A stretch of DNA of 64,000 nt, taken from NCBI RefSeq assembly GCF_003545695.1, contig NZ_QUZZ01000001.1:124001-188000 (forward strand). The letters run 5' to 3'. The translations under genes and the position numbers were made by a program. The DNA is from Taibaiella helva (GTDB lineage: Bacteria; Bacteroidota; Bacteroidia; Chitinophagales; Chitinophagaceae). The notes under the pieces are model-generated. The model made no database searches, was not told where the DNA came from, and worked only from the letters and a program-made list of their open reading frames with translations. Shown one piece after another: positions 54,584 to 64,000 of this stretch. Within the stretch, counting starts at the first letter, position 1; every line of letters begins with the position of its first letter.

Positions 54584-56221
54584 ATGAAGAAACTGTTTGC
54601 CTTCACCGCGATGCTCCTGGCTGCCGCACAGCCCTCTTTTGCACAAACCGCTCCCGCCCGTACCCTGAGCCGCCCGAAGCTGGTGGTCGGCGTGGTCGTG
54701 GACCAGATGCGCTGGGATTATCTTTACCGTTTTTACGACCGTTATGGGAACGCCGGCTTCAAACGGCTGATGAATGAAGGCTTCAATTGCCAGAATACGA
54801 AGATCAGCTACCTACCTTCCTTTACGGCGCCGGGCCATACCTGCATCTATACCGGCGCTGTGCCCGCGCTGCATGGCATTGTAGCTAATGAATGGGTCGA
54901 TATCCGCAGCAACCGCGAATGGTACTGCACCGAAGATACGACCGTGACCAGCGTAGGCGGCGGCAAAGCAGGACTGATGAGCCCCCGCAACCTGCTGGCT
55001 TCCACCATTACCGATGAGCTCAGGCTGGCGACCAATTTCCGTTCCCGCACTTTCGGTGTCTCGATCAAGGACCGCGGTGCGATACTGCCGGCCGGGCATG
55101 CCGCCAATGCTGCCTACTGGTACGATGGTGAAAATGGTAACTTTATCAGCAGCAGCTTTTACCTGCAGCAACTGCCGAAATGGGTGCAGGATTTTAACCA
55201 AAGAAATATCTGCGACAGCCTCATGAAGCTGGACTGGAATACGCTGTATCCTATCGCTTCCTATGTGCAAAGCACGGCCGACGACAATAGCTATGAAGGG
55301 GCAGCCAAAGGCGAAAGCCGCCCGGTTTTCCCCCATAAGACCTCGTTGGCTATTGGCAAAAGCAAGGACGCGATCCGCTCCACGCCTTACGGCAATACTA
55401 TTACCCGGCTGATGGCGCAGGCCTGCATCGATGGCGAACGCCTGGGTCAGCAGGGCACGACCGACTTCCTCGCGGTAAGCTTTTCCAGCACCGACTATGT
55501 AGGGCATCAATATGCGCCCAACTCCATAGAGATTGAAGATACTTATCTCCGCTTTGACCATGAGCTTGAGCTGCTGCTTAGCTACCTGGATACCAAAGTA
55601 GGCAAAGGCAATTACACGCTGTTCCTCACCGCAGACCATGGCGGGGCACATAATCCTACTTTCCTCAACGACCATCATATGCCTGGCAAATCGCTGCCGC
55701 TGGCTAAGGTCAACAAGGAGCTGAACCGTTTCCTGGAAAAGAAATATGGAGACACTTCCCTGGTCAGTTCGCTGATGAATTACCAGGTATACCTTAATGA
55801 GCAAGCCATCGCGACACACCACCTGGACCGTGAAGCTGTAAGGGCTGAGATCATCAGCTGGTTCCGGGTGCAGGATGGTGTTACCAATGTGATCGACCTG
55901 GAGCATCCCGAGAAAAGCGTGGTGCCCGAGCCGGTGAAGAGCATGGTGACCAACGGCTATTATCCCAACCGTTGTGGTACTATACAGATCATTCTCGATC
56001 CCGCCTGGTTCAGCGGCTATGGCGCTACCGGCACCACACATGGCAGCTGGAACCCTTACGATGTGCATATTCCCCTGTTGTGGTACGGCTGGGGCATCAA
56101 AAAAGGAGAGACTTTCCGGACGACGCACATGACCGATATCTCGGCTACACTGGCAGCGCTGCTGCATATACAGGCGCCTAATGCCTGCGTGGGTGAGGTG
56201 ATCGAAGAGGTGCGGCGGTAA
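54584..56221 (+). CDS. PafA-type alkaline phosphatase
   Basis: Periplasmic or surface phosphomonoesterase of 545 residues. A signal peptide covers about 1-20. Zinc ligands begin at Asp40 in VVDQMRWDY. The nucleophile is Thr81 in PSFTAPGHT. Lys162 and Arg164 in SIKDRGAIL match the phosphate-contacting pair known in Elizabethkingia PafA. Further metal ligands are in SSTDYVGHQY, LTADHGGAHN and GTTHGSWNPYD. PafA enzymes release phosphate from many organic esters and are calcium-independent. TATTTTAG just before the ATG is too close to act as its promoter. It is separate from the neighbouring units. Confidence 0.95.
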   Translation: MKKLFAFTAMLLAAAQPSFAQTAPARTLSRPKLVVGVVVDQMRWDYLYRFYDRYGNAGFKRLMNEGFNCQNTKISYLPSFTAPGHTCIYTGAVPALHGIVANEWVDIRSNREWYCTEDTTVTSVGGGKAGLMSPRNLLASTITDELRLATNFRSRTFGVSIKDRGAILPAGHAANAAYWYDGENGNFISSSFYLQQLPKWVQDFNQRNICDSLMKLDWNTLYPIASYVQSTADDNSYEGAAKGESRPVFPHKTSLAIGKSKDAIRSTPYGNTITRLMAQACIDGERLGQQGTTDFLAVSFSSTDYVGHQYAPNSIEIEDTYLRFDHELELLLSYLDTKVGKGNYTLFLTADHGGAHNPTFLNDHHMPGKSLPLAKVNKELNRFLEKKYGDTSLVSSLMNYQVYLNEQAIATHHLDREAVRAEIISWFRVQDGVTNVIDLEHPEKSVVPEPVKSMVTNGYYPNRCGTIQIILDPAWFSGYGATGTTHGSWNPYDVHIPLLWYGWGIKKGETFRTTHMTDISATLAALLHIQAPNACVGEVIEEVRR

Positions 56222-56228
56222 GCGCCGT

Positions 56229-58169
56229 TCAGGCGCTCTTCGTATGGATATCTATTACCACGGAGGTTCCCTTACCGGGGGCGGTATCGATCGTAAGGCT
56301 GCCGCCAAGGCTTTTTACCCGGCTCCTGATACTGTCAAGCCCCAGGCCTTTGCGCGACGGTTCTGCGCTAAGGTCAAATCCCCTGCCGTCGTCTTCTACG
56401 GTTACGGAAAGCAGGTCGTCTGTGTACGATAGCTGTACCAGTATGGAAGAAGCGCCGGCATGCTTTTCCGCATTATGTACCAGTTCCTGTATGATGCGGT
56501 AGATGCCCAGCAAATAGAATTGGGGAAGCCTTTCAAAGGGGCCGAAAGCTTGCAGGGATATCGTGAAAGGCTTATTACGACCCACATATTCGCAGAAGGT
56601 GGCCACTGCTTTGGGAAGGTCTTTTTCTATCAGGGCCTGCGGCATCATGTTGTGCGCGGTAAACCGCAGGTCTGCGCTAATCTCATCGAGCAGCTGTGCG
56701 GTGCTTTGCACCACCTGTGCCGATGCTGCATCCTGGTGTTTCAGCAGACCCAGGTTGATCCGGGCTGCCGAGGTCATAGCGCCCAGGCCGTCATGCAGCT
56801 CGCGGGCAATACGGATGCGTTCCTGCGCTTCACCTTGTATCGTGGCTTTAAGGTTCTCGATCTGTGCGATCTGTTCCATATCGTGCAGCCGGGCTTGCAG
56901 TAGCTTCTGCCGTGAACGGTAACGGCTTCTGAACAGCAGGAGCAGCAGGCAAAGCCCGGCGATTCCGCCTATGAAGATCGCCAGCCAGGTATTTCGCGAA
57001 GCCAGGGCTTTCTCCTGCCGGGCAATCATCAGCCGTTTGCTGATCAGCTCCTTTTCTTTCTCCGCAGTGCGGTAATCCAACTCTAGCTGGTTAATATTGT
57101 CAACCGTTGCGCGGCCTTCCAGTTTGTGGTCAAGCACGATGTAGTCCCAGGCAAACTGATAGCCTTTTTTGAAATCGTTCAGATCCGCATACAGGCGCGA
57201 CAGGTCCCGATAGGCTTCCCTAAGAGCTACGCTGTCCCTTTTGTCCAGGGCGTTTTGATAGCTCTGCAGGACAAGCGGGCGAGCTTTTTGCGGCCAGCCC
57301 ATTTCCATATAAGCCATAGCTAACGAGATGTTGAGCCGCTCGCGCGCGGCCATGGACAGATAAGCTGCTTTTTCCCTGGCCTCGTACAGGTAGTGCAAGG
57401 CGCTGTCGGGGGCTCCGGTCTTGAGAAAATAATCGCCGATATTGATCAGCGCGACACACTCATTGTCGATGCGGCAGGACGACCGGCTAAACATAACCGC
57501 ACGCCGGAAACAAAGCAGGCTGCTGTCATGCTGACCGGTTTGGGCATAGCTTGTGCCTTTATTGTTTTCCAGGGTACTCATCAGGTAAAAGTTCCGGTAC
57601 CGGAATGCCATCTGCTCGGCCTGCTCCAGGTAGTGCCGTATGGTAGCCGGCGGCCGGCCGATGGTTGCCAGTATGGCCGCTACATTGCTGTAGATATAAT
57701 CCACATTCATATCGGGATAATCGCGTGCGGCGATATCCAGCGCCTTGAGCTGGAATTTCAGTCCTTCCTCATAGGCGCCCTTGCTAAGATAGATATTGCC
57801 GGTCTGGCTCAGCAAGCGGGGCATCTCCTCTTGTCCCCTGGCCGTTCTGTCAAATTCGGTCATCGCCGCCGACAGCAGGCCGATCGCCGTATCGTAATGG
57901 CTCATCCGGTTCAGCAGCAGCGCTTGGTACATTCTGGTTTTGCCCAGGCCATAGGAAAAACCGAGTGTCCGGCTGCGCACTTCATACTGTGCCAGCTCTA
58001 CCAGCCCGCTGTCGGGAACATTGACCGTTTCGAGCCATACGGTGTCCAGCATAGCCGTTAGCATAGCCGTATCCATCGCTGCGACATTCCGCTTTACCTG
58101 CGCGGCTGCGGGGAGCAGATAAAAAAGAAAGGCCAGCAGGGACAGTAGTTTCAGGGTATGATGTTTCAT
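56229..58169 (-). CDS. TPR-containing sensor histidine kinase (HisKA_3 type)
   Basis: Membrane sensor kinase of 646 residues. A signal peptide (about 1-24) is followed by an exported tetratricopeptide region (about 40-380), one transmembrane helix near 390-410, a HisKA_3 dimerisation domain with the phosphorylated His near residue 457 in RIARELHDGLG, and a HATPase_c domain (about 545-646: LVHNAEKHA, VEDDGRGFD, GLGLDSIRSRV). This is the LytS/NarX-like class, which usually works with a NarL-type response regulator. No response regulator gene is adjacent. Its stop is 7 bases from the stop of the PafA gene. Confidence 0.94.
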   Translation of the reverse strand: MKHHTLKLLSLLAFLFYLLPAAAQVKRNVAAMDTAMLTAMLDTVWLETVNVPDSGLVELAQYEVRSRTLGFSYGLGKTRMYQALLLNRMSHYDTAIGLLSAAMTEFDRTARGQEEMPRLLSQTGNIYLSKGAYEEGLKFQLKALDIAARDYPDMNVDYIYSNVAAILATIGRPPATIRHYLEQAEQMAFRYRNFYLMSTLENNKGTSYAQTGQHDSSLLCFRRAVMFSRSSCRIDNECVALINIGDYFLKTGAPDSALHYLYEAREKAAYLSMAARERLNISLAMAYMEMGWPQKARPLVLQSYQNALDKRDSVALREAYRDLSRLYADLNDFKKGYQFAWDYIVLDHKLEGRATVDNINQLELDYRTAEKEKELISKRLMIARQEKALASRNTWLAIFIGGIAGLCLLLLLFRSRYRSRQKLLQARLHDMEQIAQIENLKATIQGEAQERIRIARELHDGLGAMTSAARINLGLLKHQDAASAQVVQSTAQLLDEISADLRFTAHNMMPQALIEKDLPKAVATFCEYVGRNKPFTISLQAFGPFERLPQFYLLGIYRIIQELVHNAEKHAGASSILVQLSYTDDLLSVTVEDDGRGFDLSAEPSRKGLGLDSIRSRVKSLGGSLTIDTAPGKGTSVVIDIHTKSA

Positions 58170-58356
58170 TGTATCGTTTTAAGGAATAGTGTGCCATAAT
58201 GATCCGGCGCCGGGACTTGGTGATAAGGCAACAACGCACCTATAATACCCCTGTTTATTCCCGTAGTACTATTGCAATGCAACAATATAAAAATACGGAA
58301 TCCGAAGGTTGATCCTGCTTTAATATAAAATGGTCCTGAGAAATGGCTTCGGAGCG

Positions 58357-58410
58357 CAAAGAATAACAAAAAGCGTCTGCCTGATGGCAGACGCTTTTTG
58401 TTATTCTTTG
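58357..58410 (-). terminator. Perfect 25-bp hairpin terminator of uvrA
   Basis: Bases 58357-58381 pair perfectly with 58386-58410 around a TGAT loop. The stem has a GC-rich upper half (GCGTCTGCC) and an AT-rich base that gives A/T runs on both strands, so it can act in both directions. It starts 5 bases after the uvrA stop. Confidence 0.92.
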
Positions 58411-58415
58411 CTTTT

Positions 58416-61241
<2,826 letters not shown>

Positions 61242-61361
61242 AAAGATTGTTGGGAAATGTGGCGCAGTCAGCCGTGCAGGCTGCTGCTTCAGGATTGCGA
61301 ATTTACGTTATCCGCAGCGAATCTGCCCAATTCACAAATAGGGGAAATCGATAATGTCCGC

Positions 61362-61664
61362 TCAGGAGATAACGTTCAGCGAAAACAGCAATGCGGTGAG
61401 AAAAAGAAGGCCCAGGCCGCAGAGAAAGATGATATCCGCAACATTTTCCAGGTGCTGGCTTCGCTTCAGGCTGCCCCTTATCGAAAGGAAGGAAAGGATG
61501 CAGCTGGCCATAAAGAGCAAAGTGGCGCCGCTGGTAAACTCGTCGATCAGTGTCCGTTGCGATACCCGCAGCAGCTTCAGCGAGGTAAGAACAACGAAGC
61601 AAAGCCCCAATAGGTTGGAAGAGGCATTGAGAATGTGCGGGGATTTTGGATTTTCTTCTGCCAT
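61362..61664 (-). CDS. Small membrane protein of unknown function
   Basis: The 100-residue protein starts MAEENPKSPHILNASSNLLG and has three hydrophobic segments (about 17-32, 47-60 and 77-97). The start resembles a small-membrane-protein family I have seen in many unrelated bacteria that begins with a KSPxILNASSNLLG motif. Function is unknown. Coding is supported by the matching N-terminal motif and membrane pattern. It has no close partner: uvrA is 120 bases downstream on the same strand. Confidence 0.75.
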   Translation of the reverse strand: MAEENPKSPHILNASSNLLGLCFVVLTSLKLLRVSQRTLIDEFTSGATLLFMASCILSFLSIRGSLKRSQHLENVADIIFLCGLGLLFLTALLFSLNVIS

Positions 61665-62051
61665 AGTTTCGTTAGAGGCTTAAAATTATTGAAAGAATAC
61701 CCGTAACGCTATAAAAGGTACGCAAAATCACAATTCTTTAAAGAAGCCTATAAATATTCCCGGTGTTCATGATTCCATATAGATTAGCCAATAAACCAAT
61801 CTATCTCAGAAACTCTTTTACGCTGACTTATCGTGCTAGGATACACACGCGCAGTATAGTCTTACTGAAAGCAATGCCCGGGCCTGGCTCCGGCGCCGAT
61901 GTAAATTGCAATAACAGGACAAATAGCGCGTTTAGCCGTAACGGACAAAAATGTATATATGTATAGTTATATATTTTATAATAATAATAAACTGATTTTG
62001 TATGTTATTAATGGTACGATATTGTTGGCGATTTCTATCAAAACGGATAGA
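61665..62051. other. AT-rich intergenic region
   Basis: The 387 bases between the small membrane protein (minus) and the lipoprotein gene (plus) are AT-rich, with a very AT-rich patch at about 61950-61990. No gene, RNA or strong hairpin was found. TGATTTTG near 61993 is close to TAnnTTTG at 7 of 8 positions. Confidence 0.35.
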
Positions 62052-62431
62052 ATGAAACATTTAAGACAACTTTTTCTGGCTGTATTACCTGTATTCGTAC
62101 TGGCCATCCTGGCATCGTGCGAAAAAACTTTAGAAACCCATAAAGTAAAGTTTAAGGCAGAAGCCTCTTTTGGCGCCAGATTGACTAAGATCGCCTATAC
62201 CAATGAGATGGGCGACATGAATACCTCTTATTTTATCGACAACAGGTTTAGTGCCACCGAAGAGCAGTACATCCCGTGGTCGGTTGGTGTGGTTAACCTC
62301 CAGCTACCGGAACAGGGGGGAGCGGATCTTCCGGCATAAAATTGCAAATTTGGGTGGACGATCAGCTGGTAAAAGAAATTGTAAGCACGGGTACGCCCTT
62401 ATCTGCCAGTGCCAGCTATTCATTTAAGTAA
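62052..62431 (+). pseudogene. Lipoprotein gene with frameshift at a G6 tract
   Basis: The intact reading frame would give a small lipoprotein of about 126 residues. It starts MKHLRQLFLAVL with a lipobox ending in Cys23, then a beta-rich domain. The frame open in the window breaks after about 95 residues, just past the run of six G at 62315-62320. The shifted frame (+2) continues cleanly from the G run: GSGSSGIKLQIWVDDQLVKE and STGTPLSASASYSFK, ending at 62431. This C-terminal pattern is typical of small Bacteroidota lipoproteins of an MmpS-like type. One missing G restores the whole frame. It may be a real pseudogene, phase variation or a sequencing error. Confidence 0.8.
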
Positions 62432-62634
62432 TTCAAAGGGTAAAAATGGGAAGAGTCTGGTGTGCAAGCCGGGCTTTTTGCTGTTGGGCCAGGCTTATGG
62501 TAAGCCAAATGGCTTTATTGTGAAAAGGAAACGCAATCAGTTCATATTTCCCCTACAGAGTCAAGGTGGGATAAGCCTGGAGGTGCAGGCTATGCTTTGG
62601 AGGGCATTTTATTTCAAAATCTTTACTTTGCAGC
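62432..62634. other. Intergenic stretch before the recombinase-like gene
   Basis: About 200 bases with no gene recognised. A short open frame passes through it but shows no family resemblance. TTACTTTG at 62623-62630 matches TAnnTTTG at 7 of 8 positions and ends 4 bases before the next ATG. Confidence 0.35.
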
Positions 62635-64000
62635 ATGATGTCTACGCTGAGGAGAAAAAGCCGGAGCTACGATATGCAGGTTTTGGTACAGGAAATAAAG
62701 AGCACCACCGACACCAACCGGTACAGCACTTTATTTATCGAGCTGATCGCCGCGCTTCGTCCCGGGCGTAACCAGCCGGCTGCTGCACCGCTTGAAGCAT
62801 TGCTGGCGCTATTGGCCCAGGACCGGCAGCTCGTGCCAGCCCTGCAGCAGATGTTTGTTTACCTGTTCAATACCCGCGACAGTCAAAGTATTTTTACCAA
62901 TGTAGGCATCCTTTCTTCCGGCACTTTCTTTTCCGAAATGTTCCGGCAGCTGCGGCACCGCATCTTACCGCCACTGCCTGAGAAGCGCAGCATGAACTAT
63001 TTGCTGGAGCGTGCTTTCTACAAAAAAAGGGACTATAAATGGGTGCGTGAGATCCCCGATGAGCTTTGGATCCGTTTCTTCCAGATCGCTGCCGGGGGGC
63101 TGGAAAAAGCAGATACGCCTTTCCGGCAGTATCTTGTCAATACCCTTACCATATTATCTTACCGGGTATCATATCTGGGGTTGGAAGACGAGCTGAGCCA
63201 GGCTTTGAAATCGGAAACGGAGGTTATTACTCCCTTTATTGAACAGAACAGGAAGCTGCTGGCCTTTACGCATCTGGTGAAATCGGGAACGGGATCGGAA
63301 GCTTACCTGCAATCCAGCGCGCAGGATGTGATCGATCAGCTGAATGCCTGCGAGGAGATCATCGGTAATATAAGAGCGCAGACCGGTAAGCACGGGACCA
63401 GCCTGGGACAGTCGTACCTGCTGCTGCGTACGGCGCAGCAGCTAAAGCGGATGTTCATTATTGTCCGCTTCCTTACACCGGGCGCTCTACCGGAGCATAC
63501 CCTGCGCAATTCCGTGGTCTTGTTTGAAGATGTGATCGAAAGCATCAATAAGCGCTACAGCATTTCCGATCTCTACCGGAAAAATGCCGATATGCTGGCT
63601 TACCAGATCGCCGAGCATAAAAGCGCTTCAGGAGAGCACTACATTACGACTACGCGATCGGAGTATACCGGATTTTTTTACTCGGCTGCTGCGGGCGGTG
63701 TGATCATCGCTTTTGCCGCGCTGGTCAAAGCATTGCTGCATAAAGTGCATATGCCGATGTTCTGGCAGTATTTCTTTTACGGCTTCAACTATGCCATCGC
63801 TTTTGTGGCCTTGTTTCTGACCGGTGCTTCGCTGGCGACCAAGCAGCCGACGATGACAGCTTCGGCCCTTGCCGGCTCGCTCGACACACGCAAGGGCGGG
63901 GTATCCTTCCAGGGGCTTGCACTCACCTTCGGTAAAGTATGGCGCAGCCAGTTTGCTTCTTTTGCAGGCAACCTTGTTGTCGTATTTCCCTTGGCCTACC
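62635..64000 (+). CDS. PF10136-type 'site-specific recombinase' membrane protein, 3' end outside window
   Basis: An open frame runs from the ATG at 62635 (or 62638) to the end of the window, at least 455 codons without a stop. The N-terminal half is soluble and helical. Membrane helices appear from about residue 345, and the segment YAIAFVALFLTGASLATKQP then TMTASALAG near residue 400 matches the PF10136 family as I know it. That family carries the name site-specific recombinase from old gonococcal work, but the membrane helices make a classical recombinase activity doubtful. The true function is unknown. Confidence 0.8.
   Translation, partial: MMSTLRRKSRSYDMQVLVQEIKSTTDTNRYSTLFIELIAALRPGRNQPAAAPLEALLALLAQDRQLVPALQQMFVYLFNTRDSQSIFTNVGILSSGTFFSEMFRQLRHRILPPLPEKRSMNYLLERAFYKKRDYKWVREIPDELWIRFFQIAAGGLEKADTPFRQYLVNTLTILSYRVSYLGLEDELSQALKSETEVITPFIEQNRKLLAFTHLVKSGTGSEAYLQSSAQDVIDQLNACEEIIGNIRAQTGKHGTSLGQSYLLLRTAQQLKRMFIIVRFLTPGALPEHTLRNSVVLFEDVIESINKRYSISDLYRKNADMLAYQIAEHKSASGEHYITTTRSEYTGFFYSAAAGGVIIAFAALVKALLHKVHMPMFWQYFFYGFNYAIAFVALFLTGASLATKQPTMTASALAGSLDTRKGGVSFQGLALTFGKVWRSQFASFAGNLVVVFPLAY

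Noticed and set aside
54812-56167. 451-codon minus-strand open frame opposite the PafA gene
   Set aside because: Antisense shadow of a gene with a full set of catalytic residues.
62409-62771. 120-codon open frame between the lipoprotein gene and the recombinase-like gene
   Set aside because: It overlaps the start of the better-supported recombinase frame and shows no recognisable protein features.

Overview
This is a chromosomal segment from a bacterium of the phylum Bacteroidota, probably order Chitinophagales (moderate GC, about half). The signs are a SprA homologue, both CHU_C (type B) and type A type IX secretion (T9SS) sorting domains, a TonB-dependent receptor with an N-terminal carboxypeptidase-regulatory domain, a DUF6089 protein, a CCC-motif membrane protein, a DUF349 repeat protein and TAnnTTTG promoter boxes of the Bacteroidota type. 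The order-level placement is inference; the phylum is well supported. No tRNA, rRNA, CRISPR array or complete insertion sequence was found.

Layout. 1-6.0 kb: a multipass membrane protein on the minus strand, then an OmpA lipoprotein, a thioredoxin-like TlpA protein, a DUF6089 protein and ruvA on the plus strand. 6.1-13.6 kb: the giant T9SS translocon gene sprA. 13.7-16 kb: a fasciclin-domain protein and gltX. 16.0-16.6 kb: a non-coding island of inverted repeats. 16.6-28 kb, minus strand: an exported protein of unknown function, mfd, a TonB receptor plus phosphodiesterase pair, and a PolX with an apparently dead polymerase site. 28.1-34.2 kb, plus strand: a SNF2 helicase with two SWIM-like zinc motifs, murI, a small HTH protein and a tandem OmpA protein. 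34.2-44.6 kb, mostly minus strand: a DUF3298 lipoprotein, an aromatic amino acid ammonia-lyase, an amidohydrolase, csaA (plus), an RlmK-like methyltransferase with a RicT-like protein, an FKBP lipoprotein, marC and a DUF349 protein. 45-51.8 kb: two T9SS cargo proteins, argS, thyA and two small proteins. 51.9-61.2 kb: a fused alpha-ketoacid dehydrogenase E1, a PafA-type alkaline phosphatase, an orphan TPR histidine kinase and uvrA. 61.3-64 kb: a small membrane protein, a frameshifted lipoprotein gene and the 5' part of a PF10136-type 'site-specific recombinase' cut by the window end.

How the genes fit together. Most genes are housekeeping genes in short units: DNA repair (ruvA, mfd, polX, uvrA), aminoacyl-tRNA synthetases (gltX, argS), wall synthesis (murI) and thymidylate synthesis (thyA). 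A second theme is the cell surface: SprA exports cargo such as the CHU_C and type A proteins. PafA and the TonB receptor/phosphodiesterase pair could serve organic phosphate scavenging.

No obvious new multigene defence or mobile system is visible. The observations most worth pursuing are a recurring promoter box that ends a few bases before start codons (candidate leaderless mRNAs), the repeat island at 16.0-16.5 kb, the frameshift at a G6 tract in a lipoprotein gene, the PolX lacking its polymerase aspartates, and a stand-alone lyase resembling bacterial tyrosine ammonia-lyase.
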